Shown: positions 35,303 through 45,860, numbered from the stretch's first letter. The stretch: DNA of 64,000 nucleotides from Sipunculus nudus (GCA_026874595.1 CM049315.1:19367664-19431663), one strand, 5' to 3'. Translations and numbers: made by a program. Notes: generated from the letters alone by a model not told the origin.

Positions 35303-37092
35303 GGAGCCATTGCCTTGAAGTGAGCCACCTGCAGACGAGAAAGAGCGTCAGCTAATTTATTTTTTACCCCTGCTATATGTTGTGCTTTAACTTGTATATT
35401 ATAATGCAGTGCTGTTTTGACAAGAGCCCTAATGAGAATCATTGTATTGCTGTCTTTTGAACTTTGCTTGTTTATAATATGTACAAGCGCAAGGTTATCT
35501 GTGTGGACCCTGAGCCTTTTGTTGCACAGCTGTTTTCCCCAAGTTCTTAAAGCTAGAACGATTGGTAGCAACTCCAGAACTACTATGTTGTAACCTTTCC
35601 ATTGCGTTGGCCATGCACCATTAAACCAACAGGACCGAAACGCTGCTCCATATCCAAATTCCTGGGCAGCATCGGTGTAAAGATTTAGAGTGTCTGAATT
35701 TTCCCAACACTCATTTAGAAAGAAAGATTTGCCATTGTGGTTCTCTAAGAATTCTAACCATACTTGCACATCTTCCCTGGTCTCCCTATCAAGCCTCGTA
35801 TGATGATGCGGTTTTGAAAGCCCAATTGTTTTATCAATGAGGTGTCTTAGAAATGGTCTTCCGGGTACCACGACTTTACAAGCAAAATTCAGGTAGCCAA
35901 TGACAGACTGAAGAAATTTAAGTGTCACTTTACTTTTACCTTGCAGTTCAATCAATAAGGATTTTGCTTTTGCAAGTTTATCCCCAGGTAATTTCGCTAT
36001 CCTATTATGGGCATCTAGCTCTATTCCAAGGAAAGTTAACCTTTGGGTTGGACCTGTAGTTTTTTCATGTGCCAGTGGTATTCCCAGTCTGTTGCTTACG
36101 TATTTGAAAGTATCAAGCATTCTTTCACATTCTTTGCTAGACCTGCCAATGAAAAGAAAGTTGTCTAAAACATGGATTATGTTTTGAGTACCCAGTAAGT
36201 TTTGCCGTATGTGCTGCACTGCAGTGGAAAAAGTTTCAAGAATTTTGCAGGACGAGCGACAGCCCATGGGCAGACATTTGTCGTAATAATATTTGCCTTT
36301 CCAATGAAAGCCAAGAAGGGGATAATCTGCTGGTGAGACCGGAATCAATCTAAATGCGGATTCAATGTCCGCTTTCGCAAGGAACGCTTTGTTGCAAGTT
36401 TGTATGGCATTTACGGCATCGTCAATAGAGGAATATTCAACTGTTGCATGTAGTGATGCAATACCACTGTTGACTGAACTACCCTCAGGATGGGATAAAT
36501 GATGGATTAACCTATATTTTCCTTTTTCTTTTTTCGGGAATAGTCCTAGTGGGGATGTTATGAAATTTTGGAAAGGGGGCATATTGAAGGGGCCTTCTAT
36601 CCTGCCTAATTTCTTCTCTTCATGAATTTTTGACTCAACTAATTTTGGGTTTTCTTGTACTGACACTAAATTTTTCGATTGACGAGCTTCCCGAATCCCA
36701 TTGAAACCCAATGAGAAACCATTGGTGAAACCTTTGAACAGGTACTGAACCATTGCTTTAGGGTAGCCTGACTGTTGTAAGAATACTTTTAGTCTATTTG
36801 CCTGTATTGGGGTCGGTATTTTTTCCCTGTCTGCTATTCCCTGTCTTACTTTGGGGGACCTGTTGGTTGCATTTGAATGCTGGGTGTGGCCTGTTGCATT
36901 GGGTGCACCTATGGCTGTAGCTGCATGTAGCTGGGTTACAATTCCTTCCTTTGTTATATCTAAAGCAGACCCTTTCTTTGTGACGAAAGGGCTTAGCCTG
37001 ATTATTTGGCCTTTCTGAACTTGGCGAACGGATAGTGTTGGCCATAGCGTCCATCCACAAACCCGGATGCCTAGCTTCCCAGGACCTACCAA
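35239..37092 (-). CDS. Reverse transcriptase-RNase H, active-site mutant
   Basis: An open frame of 617 codons. The first ~85 overlap gag in another frame and are probably not translated; the conserved part starts near residue 93 (TPIQANRLKVFLQQSGYP, then YLFKGFTNGFSLGF). RT motifs: PLGLFPKKEKGKYRLI (181-196), ADIESAFRLIPV with Asp242, LPMGCRSSC (274-282), and HVLDNFLFIG (307-316). The catalytic box normally has two adjacent Asp; here the second (residue 311, codon 36,160-36,162) is AAC for Asn. RNase H carries Asp474 (LYTDA), Glu507 (VLELLP), Asp532 (HTDN) and Asp582 (LADALSRL), so it looks complete. The frame is otherwise uninterrupted. The RT is predicted to be catalytically dead. Confidence 0.93.
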   Translation of the reverse strand: MVGPGKLGIRVCGWTLWPTLSVRQVQKGQIIRLSPFVTKKGSALDITKEGIVTQLHAATAIGAPNATGHTQHSNATNRSPKVRQGIADREKIPTPIQANRLKVFLQQSGYPKAMVQYLFKGFTNGFSLGFNGIREARQSKNLVSVQENPKLVESKIHEEKKLGRIEGPFNMPPFQNFITSPLGLFPKKEKGKYRLIHHLSHPEGSSVNSGIASLHATVEYSSIDDAVNAIQTCNKAFLAKADIESAFRLIPVSPADYPLLGFHWKGKYYYDKCLPMGCRSSCKILETFSTAVQHIRQNLLGTQNIIHVLDNFLFIGRSSKECERMLDTFKYVSNRLGIPLAHEKTTGPTQRLTFLGIELDAHNRIAKLPGDKLAKAKSLLIELQGKSKVTLKFLQSVIGYLNFACKVVVPGRPFLRHLIDKTIGLSKPHHHTRLDRETREDVQVWLEFLENHNGKSFFLNECWENSDTLNLYTDAAQEFGYGAAFRSCWFNGAWPTQWKGYNIVVLELLPIVLALRTWGKQLCNKRLRVHTDNLALVHIINKQSSKDSNTMILIRALVKTALHYNIQVKAQHIAGVKNKLADALSRLQVAHFKAMAPWAETSPVQHPPLPVRLDYFR

Positions 37093-37906
37093 ACTTCTCC
37101 CTCAGCTTTCTGAAGGACTCATCATACTTAATCCAGTCCCCCCCACTATTCCTAATCTTCCTTATGGTGTCAATGTAAGTCAACATTTTAGGAGCATGGA
37201 GTGCTAGTGCTGGTTTTTGGCAGTACACTGCCATATATTGTTGAAAGGCTTTTTCCCCATTCACTGAACGTTTTAGCTACCTTTCCTTTCTTGGGGATTA
37301 CTTCGAAGGAGGGACCCTTATCTCCCTCCACTACAGAAATGCTATAACCCTTTTTTTCCTCCACGGCTAAGGACCAGATATCGACGTATGTATCTGCCCA
37401 AATTTTGGACTTTATTTTATCGTCCACTAAAGTTCCAACAGGAATCCCTCATCATCATTGCTACCTGACGCCACACCTGCCTGAACATGATTCGAGACCT
37501 CCTCACCTGATACGATACTCTCAGTAGCCTCTTGTGTGACAGCGCACATCGGGCCCGAGGCTGCAGGAAGTTGCATCTGTTCCCTCACTTCTGTCATGAC
37601 TGATTTGGTGATGGAGGCGACCATGAGTGACATTTGTTCCTGGGTCATCATGACTACCGGCCCACTTGTAGATGGTGTTTAGAGGGATGTGCTGGCCACT
37701 GGTGTTGCAGCAGTATGTTGCGGATCTGGGTTCAAGGTTGACTGCGCATTCTCTGGAGAACTTAGTCTGCTGGTTGGTGTGCTTGGCTCAACCAGAGTGG
37801 CCCTTCTTTGCCTTGTTCTGGCCTGCCTCCCGACCCTCCTTATTTTGGATGGTGCTTCCACGTACTGTGTATACCGTTGTGTTGGCTTACGTTTCCTCCC
37901 GGACAT
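36794..37906 (-). pseudogene. Retrotransposon gag, broken
   Basis: An ATG at 37,906 opens a basic N-terminus (SGRKRKPTQRYTQ). The frame hits one in-frame TAA at 37,679-37,681, then runs on to TAG at 37,427-37,429. From there to about 37,264 the coding reading is in a second frame, and it returns to the original frame to stop at 36,794. That is one nonsense codon and two compensating frameshifts. The C-terminal part has the conserved block WIKYDESFRKLREKFG and two zinc-binding clusters (numbering from 37,264): C100-X8-C109-X4-C114-X3-H118 and C120-X2-C123-X3-H127-X4-C132, typical of nucleic-acid-binding gag of this superfamily. RT lies in the next frame downstream. Confidence 0.82.
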
Positions 37907-38040
37907 GTTTGTAGTTCTTTAAAGAGAGAAAGATGGCACTTCTATTATGGTAAACTGTTACAGCGAACCCAAACTTTTCATAACGCAAGTTATTTATTAC
38001 TTTTATCTTTACAAAATTAAACACCTAGAAGCAGAGCCTT
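37907..38040 (-). other. Leader between 198-bp array and gag
   Basis: A short non-coding stretch just upstream of the gag ATG; no motif recognised. Confidence 0.4.
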
Positions 38041-38815
38041 TTTTTGCCAAAAGAAAACAAATGCCTTGAAATCTGACTTTTCTGGCCAGATATTCTTGGC
38101 AAATGCCCAGATAAAACCAAGGCCTTCTTATGTGCATAAACTTTAAACTCATGCCAGCAGAATCTATTCCATTAATACCTCTACAATTGATATTTAAAAT
38201 TGGTTTGTTTAAGTTGGTTTACTCGAAGATGGTATAGCCTTGGCCAAAAGAAAACAAATGCCTTGAAATCTGACTTTTCTGGCCAGATATACTTGGCAAA
38301 TGCCCAGATAAAACCAAGGCCTTCTTATGTGCATAAACTTTAAACTCATGCCAGCAGAATTTATTCCATTAATTCCTCTACAATTGATATTTAAAATTGG
38401 TTTGCATTAAGTTGGTTTACTCGAAGATGGTATAGCCTTGGCCAAAAGAAAACAAATGCCTTGAAATCTGACCTTGCCAGAAATTCCTGACAAATGCCCA
38501 GATAAAACCAAGGACTCCTGCACCAAGCCATTTGTATAAGCCCTGTGCATTGTGCCGAAAGTCTATTAGAATATCATTCCTTACCACTGGTCTTTGAATA
38601 TAGTCCTGAAAAACCTGGCTTATTTTTACTTGAAAAAATGGTAGAGCCCTGGCCAAAAGAAAACAAATGCCTTGAAGACTGGCAGTATTGCCAAGAAATT
38701 CATGACAAGTGCCCAGATAAAACCACGGGACTCCCCTAGGTAAATCCTTGGCCAAAAGAAAACAATCGCCCTGAACTTGCATGTTCAAACCAAATGCCCA
38801 GATAAAGTGTGATAG
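38041..38815 (-). repeat. About 198-bp tandem repeat upstream of gag
   Basis: GCCAAAAGAAAACAAATGCC recurs at 38,046, 38,243, 38,441 and 38,652 (spacings 197, 198 and 211), with a partial unit at 38,751. The first two units are nearly identical and later ones diverge. It lies between the hydrolase remnant and gag. Confidence 0.85.
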
Positions 38816-39444
38816 CAACTAGAGCCCTGAGATTAAGGGCTTTCTTTCCATTCCCCCCGCTATTCAAGCCCTTAATAAGATTTTACCAGGTAAATCCTGG
38901 TCCTAGTTATTATACGTGAGAAATGTATTCTTTCTAAAATTTTAAATGTAGTGTAATAGAAACCAAGCCCAATTCCTGTCAGTGGCAATATTTTTGAAAG
39001 ATGTCCAGATAAAATACAGGAACATCTTGACATGCCTGCATCGGTGTATATTATTTAATCCTTTATTAGGGAGATGCATGTTTTATTGCTTAGGTTACAT
39101 GACTTTTAAACACCCGATTATTACCAAATCCCAAGTAATCCCTCAGACATTCGTTGTCACTAACTATACCAACAACCTGAGGCAAAATTCTTCCTTCATA
39201 GTGTATCTAACTGACAGACCTATATATAAATGACTTCTACTAGTTCTACTAAAATTGCCACTGAATTGCCCAGTGACCTTAAGCAGGCTAAACCCTAACT
39301 GTATCTTTATTATTAGGCCTAACGTTGAACATTCATAAACTGACTGCTCGCGCCTATTTTGCCTCAAAAACTGCTGGTTATAATTCCTTACTGCAAAAGT
39401 AAGGGTGAACCTTTTGAGACCAAGCTGCATACGTAGCGTCAGGT
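38816..39444 (-). other. Retrotransposon non-coding interval
   Basis: AT-rich sequence between the hydrolase stop and the 198-bp array. Open frames on both strands are short and featureless. Confidence 0.45.
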
Positions 39445-40063
39445 TTAATCCTTCTTTAATTGTCTGATCAATGCCCCCTTAAAGCTTTTATACCACAATT
39501 TTGTACCCACCCTATTGTAATGTACGCCATCTGAACTGAACAAGAAACGTGCCCATTTAAACTTGTCATGCTTCCACAAGCTAACATTTGGAAGATCCTC
39601 CAGCGTAATGCTAAGGTAGTGGTTGCAAATTGCTACTCTGTCATTATAATCGGCTGGATAGGATCGTCCGCAATAGGGTGGATATCTAGGATTAAGTTCC
39701 GATACCACGATGTTGCGGGCGCCTGCACTAAGGATGTCATCACATAGTTCTAAAATAGAATTCCCGACATTTTCGGGACGACCTTTTTTACCAGAGACTG
39801 AAAGATCGTTCCCACCAATGCACAGCAAAACGACATCTGGCTTGGCTTCGTGAACGACCCCCATGTCGTGTTTCCTAACCATCTCTACAGTTCGACCGCC
39901 TATACCATGGAGTATAACCTCGCTTTCACAAAGCCCAAAATTTTCCTGTAAAGGATGAACGCCCGACTATTTCCCTGTTCAAGTTTCTGACCTCCGAAGC
40001 TCCTAGAACTAATGCGAGCTTCCTACCTTTGGCGCTAGCCGGCAATCTCATGCCTGCCGCCAT
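39445..40063 (-). pseudogene. SGNH/GDSL hydrolase, frameshifted
   Basis: An ATG at 40,063 gives 45 codons including KLALVLGASEVRNL and stops at TGA 39,926-39,928. The next frame continues from within this overlap (HGIGGRTVEMVRKHDMG) to the stop at 39,445, so a single frameshift splits an otherwise about 205-codon gene. SGNH landmarks: nucleophile block LGAS (Ser kept, usual Asp replaced by Ala), GG oxyanion block GIGGRTV, CIGGND (block III) and DGVHYN (block V Asp-His pair). SGNH esterase-like genes are known passengers of Ngaro and CR1 elements; their role there is unclear. Here it sits upstream of gag, on the same strand. Confidence 0.82.
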
Positions 40064-40358
40064 CTTGTTAACTGTCGTACACAAACAGTAAACACTGCGT
40101 ACACCAAATTAACGGGCGCACGGGAGCAAATACGGAGGATATCCCGGCCCTGCCATTTAAATTTAATTTATGTCCACTAGTGCCCTGTACAATATCCTAT
40201 GTTTAATATTAATGAACAAAGGGAACAAAATTATACTCAGTGTTCGTGCTGCACAGGTAGCCTTGCTTGTGGCGACAGCTGTCCGCTGGGTTGAGCCCGT
40301 CAGGTTGCTCTCTCCCGATACCGTGAATGATGATCGGCAAGCGTGGTTTTGGTGCCGC

Positions 40359-40808
40359 AGAAAGTATGGAATCCAAAATGCTACGTCTGTTGTAAAGATT
40401 GTTGTGATTCAAGATGCTAAACCGTTAGTTTATAAAGACTTGGGTTGGTGATCTCCTAGATGCTCATTGGTCAAGTTCACTAGCCCTGACCTCCCGGCTG
40501 ACCATTGGTTGTGCTCATTAGCCAATCCCTGAGGAGCTGGCCTGTGTCCTCCTCAGCCCCAGGTGGCAGGCCAGCTGACCAAGGACCGTTGTGGTCAACT
40601 AGCTGGTTCATTAACACCTTACGTAATGCAAGCTGTTAAGTAATCGTGCTCAGGGACCAAAATCTATTGACATGCCAGTTACTCTTTCCTATTAATTAAT
40701 TTCCTCAGAATTGAATATGTCATACATGGTAATTCTTAATGATCTTTAGACCTACCTAATTTTCTGAATTTTGATTAAATGAGCCCTATGATAAGCATAG
40801 ACCTTGTA
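40359..40808 (-). repeat. Retrotransposon outer 450-bp repeat (A1)
   Basis: The 5' end of the element in coding orientation; its outer edge is TAGACCTTGTA at 40,808. CCAAT pentamers in both orientations (CATTGGTC, CATTGGTTG, GCCAATCCC on the plus strand) suggest a promoter, which is an inference. Confidence 0.9.
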
Positions 40809-42488
40809 TAAATTGTATGCAGTTGCAATTAAACTATTGTCCCCAGTGCTCAACTGAAAGGACACAATTGGGGGGGGGGGGGGGGGGGATGGGCAGGGTG
40901 GAGGGAACAGGGGTGCTGGACCAGTGTTGAATCACTAATAAGATTACCCAGGCAAAGATGTAGTGACTAGAAGTGGGCAACCTGGAGATGAGAATGAATA
41001 CAATACAGCCTCTAAAAGAAAGTTTAATACCTAGCCTAATTATTTGAGCTTTCATTTTCAAATTTCAGAATTTAACAGATTAATTACTTAATTGGGTGTA
41101 CCTGCTGTGAAAATTAAATCAAATGTATGAACAAGGAAAAAAAGTGCCATGGTCAAAATTGGACAATATTTAAGGAACTGATTTTATATTAATGCTAATA
41201 ACTTTAAAAATTTATAAAATTCAGACCTAATTTTGGGTATACAACTGAACCTTGAATCAATAAATTTTTAATACCTGAAAAAAAGTCTAGCTTCAACACT
41301 TAAGTTTAGAGAGTAAATATCTTTCCTGATTTTTTACAAAATTAATTATATTTGGGCCAATAAATTGTTTAATTAAGTAATACAGGCAAGTATATAGAAA
41401 CAATATAGGGGAATGATTAAAGTAAATATGAAGAAAAACAGATGAGTGGTTTTGATATTGGGCGGACTCCTGAAGTAAAATAATAATTTTTTTATGGAAA
41501 ATTGAGTTTTTTCTTAATTTCTCACAGAAACGAAGTCGCAGAAACACAGTTTTCGGTTTGGTAGGAGATCTTAGGGACATCTAACAGTAAGCCATATTTT
41601 GGATTTGCAGATCAAATAGTTTCAAAATATGTCAGTCTAGTGGACGGACAGACAGATGGATGCAAAAATGACAATGGACCATGCCTATATCTCAGATGAT
41701 TAATAGTTAGCTTAGCTAAATATACATAAGAATTCCAAACAAGTGACCCATGGGTCATGACGCTCAGCTGCCAAGCATGACCTGCGACATCATGGGCTGA
41801 GATTCACAACTTCCAGTCAAATTTTGAAGAACCAATCTGCCAATTTGTTGAAATTTTCTATGACAACAGAAATATACATCACCTTTGTCTGGTTAAAACA
41901 CAGTCTGAGGAAAATGTATGATTGTTAAGGTATCCAGAACTATTCCTATAGCTTACTTGATACCTGTCAGTCTCAAAAGGAACACCACAAAGGGCAAATA
42001 TAAGATCAAAATATATAGCAAAAAATCAAGGAAATCCATGCAAGAATTACTGAGAAACATGTGCTTCTGTATGAATTTTTATTCAATACAAGCCAACTGT
42101 GCTGCACTTTCATATATGATAATAATATTTATTAAGAAATATTTGACCCAATCCTTTGCAAGATTACATTAATATACGTCCGACTGCCTTCACTTTAACA
42201 GTTCTTGAGATAATATGATGAAAAGGAATTTAAAGATGATTGCCTGGTGGCCATTTTGGACTTCTGACATGTCTAAAATCAGACAACAACCATTCTCTAA
42301 ATCGGACCAAAAATTGAAAGAAAATTTTTGAAACTGCACTGAAAAAAGGATTTCTAAGGTGGCTAACTGGCAGATCACACATCCTCCAATAAGAGACCAA
42401 ACTTGGGGCAAATTCTCCAAATGATGTTACAGTAATGAATGTCCAAAACAATTCAAAAGGCATGTTCAGGCGCTCATATCAGATTTAC
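40809..42488 (+). repeat. G-tract and family C modules, first segment copy
   Basis: Continues the sequence interrupted at 31,413. G run 40,870-40,888, a family C 3' module (41,050-41,720) with a decayed hairpin, and a family C head at 41,739 (ACAAGTGACCCATGGGTCAT). It matches 57,744-59,418. Confidence 0.7.
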
Positions 42489-42576
42489 AGATATGCAAAT
42501 GTAAGAGTGTAGGTCCAATATTTTTTATTATCACTCTGCTTTCCAATGGGGTCAGCAGGGTTGGTAAACTGCAGCC
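42489..42576 (-). CDS. Candidate internal exon, unknown gene (copy 1)
   Basis: On the minus strand the acceptor GCATTTCTTTTCTTTCAG precedes 42,576 and the donor CATATCT^GTAAAT follows 42,489. The 88 bp hold two bases of a split codon, 28 stop-free codons (LQFTNPADPIGKQSDNKKYW, then TYTLTFAY) and two trailing bases. The second copy (59,419-59,506) keeps splice sites and frame with one visible residue change (G to E). I do not recognise the protein. It lies between a family C head (41,739) and a family C tail (44,120), so capture by that element is possible. Confidence 0.48.
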
Positions 42577-43179
42577 CTGAAAGAAAAGAAATGCAGAAAG
42601 CATGACTAAGAGTCTTAAAATAAAATAAAGCCATCCTAAATCAAGTACACACCCACATATTATGAGAACAAACACTTGCTTTTATATGTGGTGATTTATA
42701 TAAAAATATTCAGATATCTGGGAATATTGCTATGACTCCATAAAATAAACTGCAAAATGTTCCCATCATCTTATAAATCAGTAGCTAAACCTTAATACTA
42801 TACTCTCATAGTGTTAATTCCTGGCTGAAGTATTCCAACAACAGTGTTTTGTTATGCAGTAACGAGGTACTTATCACTCAGCCTTATCACTTAATAGCCT
42901 GATACAAAAGGGAGTCATATGTCACCAGTGTCACTCACAATTACAGCCACACGGTGAGATGTACCAGCTGGAGTGCAAGCTTATATATACAAGAAAAATA
43001 GAGATGGTCTACAAAATAAGTTATTGTGAACATCCCTGACCTATGACTTTGGCCTTTTGCCCACATATCAACTGGTTTCTTTCTAAATGATGGGTAACTA
43101 CTAACCACTTACATCTGGCCAGGTGTAATTACTTGGCAACCAATGAGTGAATAACTTAGACCTGCAACCTTTAACCTCC
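42577..43179. other. Intron-like sequence; no gene seen
   Basis: AT-rich sequence, nearly identical in the second copy. It contains scattered GACCT half-sites at its right edge, leading into the array. Confidence 0.45.
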
Positions 43180-43880
43180 TGACTAGCTGACCTCAAAATC
43201 AATTAGTTATTTCTTCATGCAAAAAGACATACGTTTGAATCACATTGAGTGATGCATAGATGTGGCATATGTGAAAGACTGAAGGTTTGGGTTGAACAGT
43301 TTCACCTGAAATATGTTCACAAGCATTTAGAACAATATTGTGACCTTGACCTTTGACCTTTTGAACTCAACTTCAATAGGCTTCTTTCCCTATTGGTAGG
43401 TAAGCCATATATGACAGATGGAAAGTATAGATTGAAAAGTTTGCCTGAAAATGACTCCACGCAAGAAGAGGGTGCTGTGAACTTGACCTTTGACCTCAAA
43501 ATCAACAGGTCTTTTCCCCTGTTGACAGAAAAGCGATATCAGTGCTGAAAGGTTTGGAATGAAAGGTCTAGCTTGAAATGTGTCCACAACCTTTTCAAAG
43601 AAGTGGATCCTGTGACCCTGACCTTTGACCTTGTGACCTCAACATCTATAGGATTCTTCTCCCACTCAGTAGGTGAGCTATATGTAAAAGATCAAAGAAT
43701 TGGGATGAAAGGTTTGGCTTAAAATGCATCCACAGGCTTTTCAAAGAAGTTGGTTCTGTGACCTTGACCTTTGACCTTGTGACCTCAAAATAATTATGGT
43801 TCTTCCCCTGTTGGTAGGTGAGCTTTATGTGAAAGATGGAAGGTTTGGGATGAAAATTTTGGCTAAAAGAATTATTTCTG
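43180..43880 (+). repeat. About 139-bp tandem array carrying TGACCTTTGACCT sites
   Basis: Four units each contain GACCTTTGACC or a close variant: 43,341-43,360, 43,483-43,496, 43,612-43,639 and 43,759-43,786, alternating with GGTAGGTRAGC and GAAAGGTTTGG blocks. TGACCT-T-TGACCT is a direct repeat with one spacer base (DR1), the RXR/HNF4-type site; the third and fourth units add further TGACC half-sites. It matches 60,110-60,835. Confidence 0.75.
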
Positions 43881-45860
43881 GGGGGTGCAAACACACCCCA
43901 TAACTTCGAGAATATAGGTCGCAGTGACCTAATTTCAGGTTTGCAAGGAGATCTTTTTAGAACCTCTAAGACTGCATAGGGTTCATGGCCCTAGCCCCTA
44001 CGGTTACGATTTGTGCCCTGCTAACGGCCGGACGGCCGGCCGGCCGGACAGACAGACAGAAGGACGACGGACAAACCCCCCTTCGTTATAGCCCAGCATG
44101 ACTGAAAGTCAGCTGAGCTAAAAATGCAGGTGGCACCACCAGTCTACAGGAACTGATTAAACTCCATGATCTATATGCATGCAAAGAATAATGGTGATCA
44201 ATGCATTAGTTATTCAGATACTGGAACTTTTGCATCAAATTTTACTAGCCCCATAGCTATATGGGTAACAGAGGTCTAATTTTTGGTTTCCAAGGAGATT
44301 TTCATGGACCTCCCTGGATACAATAAGAAGTTACTAGGTCTAACGGTTATGATTTGTGCCCTGTTAACAACCAAAAGGCCGGATAGACGACAAACAAAGG
44401 ATGGTCCCTATAGCTCAGATGAGCTTAAAGGAGAGCTGCTGAAAACAAGTGACCCAGGGGTCATGATGTTCAGCTGACTAGGAAAACATTCACAAAGGAA
44501 ATTTTATCAATGCAAAATTTTGTAGGTGGTATCCCCAATCAACTTAAGCATAGCTTAAAGGATATGGGTAACAGAGACCTAATTTCAGGTTTCCAAGCAG
44601 ATTTTTCATGGACCTCCCTGGATGTCAAGTTAGAAGATTCTAGGTCCAGCGGTTACAATTTGTGCCCTGTTAACAGACAGACGGCAGGCCGCACGAGGGA
44701 CAAAGGATTGCATGGATTTTGCTGGAATTTGAACTTAGGCAAGGTATTTTATAAACATATCTGATGAGTTTAATAAAAATCCTTCATATTATTCGTAAGT
44801 TATCACGGCAACACCACAAAGTAGCCGAGTGACCTATGACCCTATTAAATATGTCTGGATGTTGCCCATAATGGAACTTGGGTGAGATAATCTGTTTGTA
44901 AGTACTTCTGGTGAGTTTCGCTAAAATCCATCAAAGCCCTGGTAAGTTATCGTAGGGACACTGCAGTTAACTGACCAATGTTGGGTATACCATAACACTC
45001 CCGTCATAAAACTAACAAGTGACCCATGGGTCATGACGCTCAGCCGACTGACATGTTGACAATATGTCCTTGTACAGGCAACTAATTGAGATAATGTAGG
45101 TGGCATCATTGTTCATGTATATGAGCTTAATTTCATCAAGACCCATAGGCACAACAAATTTGATGACAATCCAACCAGCTTTTCCTAAGGATTCTGGTAA
45201 TTTGTATTTTGCATTATTTCTTGGTTGCTTAAACATACATCAAAACCCTGAGAATATAGGTCACAGTGACCGATTTTCAGGTTTCTGAGGAGAAGTTTTG
45301 AGGAACTCTCAGGATATCAAGTTAGAAGATTCTGGGCCCAATGGTTATGATTTGTGCCATACTTTGGTATCAAATTTTCAATTATTCTGAGGTGTGCTTA
45401 TAAGCCCCATAGCTCAGAAAATATGGGTAACAGAGACCTAATTTAAAGTTTCCAAGAAGACTTTTCATGGACCTCTCTGGATGTCAAATTAGAAGATTCT
45501 AGGACCAACTGTTACAATTTGTCCCTTGTTAATGGATACCTCATCTTTGAAGGTCTCAAAAATAAGAGGCGAAAAAAAATGTGTTAAAACGTTTTAAAAA
45601 TTCCAGATGGCGCCACCAGTCTGCAAGAACTGATGAAAAACTCCATGAGAAATATGCAAGCAAAGAATCGGGCTGATCAATGCATTAGTTGTTCAGATAC
45701 TGGAACTTTTTAGTTATTCTGAAGAACTTGGGGATTTCCCATCACTGGTTAAATTTTTAGATAATAGGGATTTATCACCACTGGTTAAATTTTTAGATAA
45801 ATTAATAAAATTTTAATTGGCCAAAAAAAGGTATGTTTCTCAGCTAGGCACTTTTTTTTA
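43881..45860 (+). repeat. Mosaic of family C modules and tails
   Basis: It contains a hairpin tail (44,089-44,120) preceded by a GGCCGGCCGG/GACAGACAGA array, GGTGGCACCACC palindromes (about 44,131 and 45,604), heads at about 44,448 and 45,014, and AGGTCRCAGTGACCK palindromes (43,916 and 45,258). At 44,707 about 585 bp present in the second copy are missing. Short plus frames here repeat the same module and are not genes. Confidence 0.65.

Larger units (their letters stand above)
31414..40808 (-). mobile_element. Ngaro/DIRS-type tyrosine-recombinase retrotransposon, 9,395 bp
   Basis: Read on the minus strand the order is: 450-bp repeat (40,808-40,359), SGNH-hydrolase remnant, tandem 198-bp array, gag, RT-RNase H, tyrosine recombinase, 125-bp array, 314-bp repeat, then the second 450-bp repeat directly abutting it, a 428-bp spacer and the second 314-bp repeat. 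This A1-ORFs-B1-A2-B2 'split direct repeat' layout, with a tyrosine recombinase in place of an integrase, is diagnostic of the DIRS superfamily. A hydrolase and no methyltransferase point to Ngaro. The homologous site at about 57,743 is empty and shows no target duplication. The internal junction at 32,605/32,606 reproduces exactly the join of the two outer ends, as expected for a circular intermediate. Confidence 0.92.
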
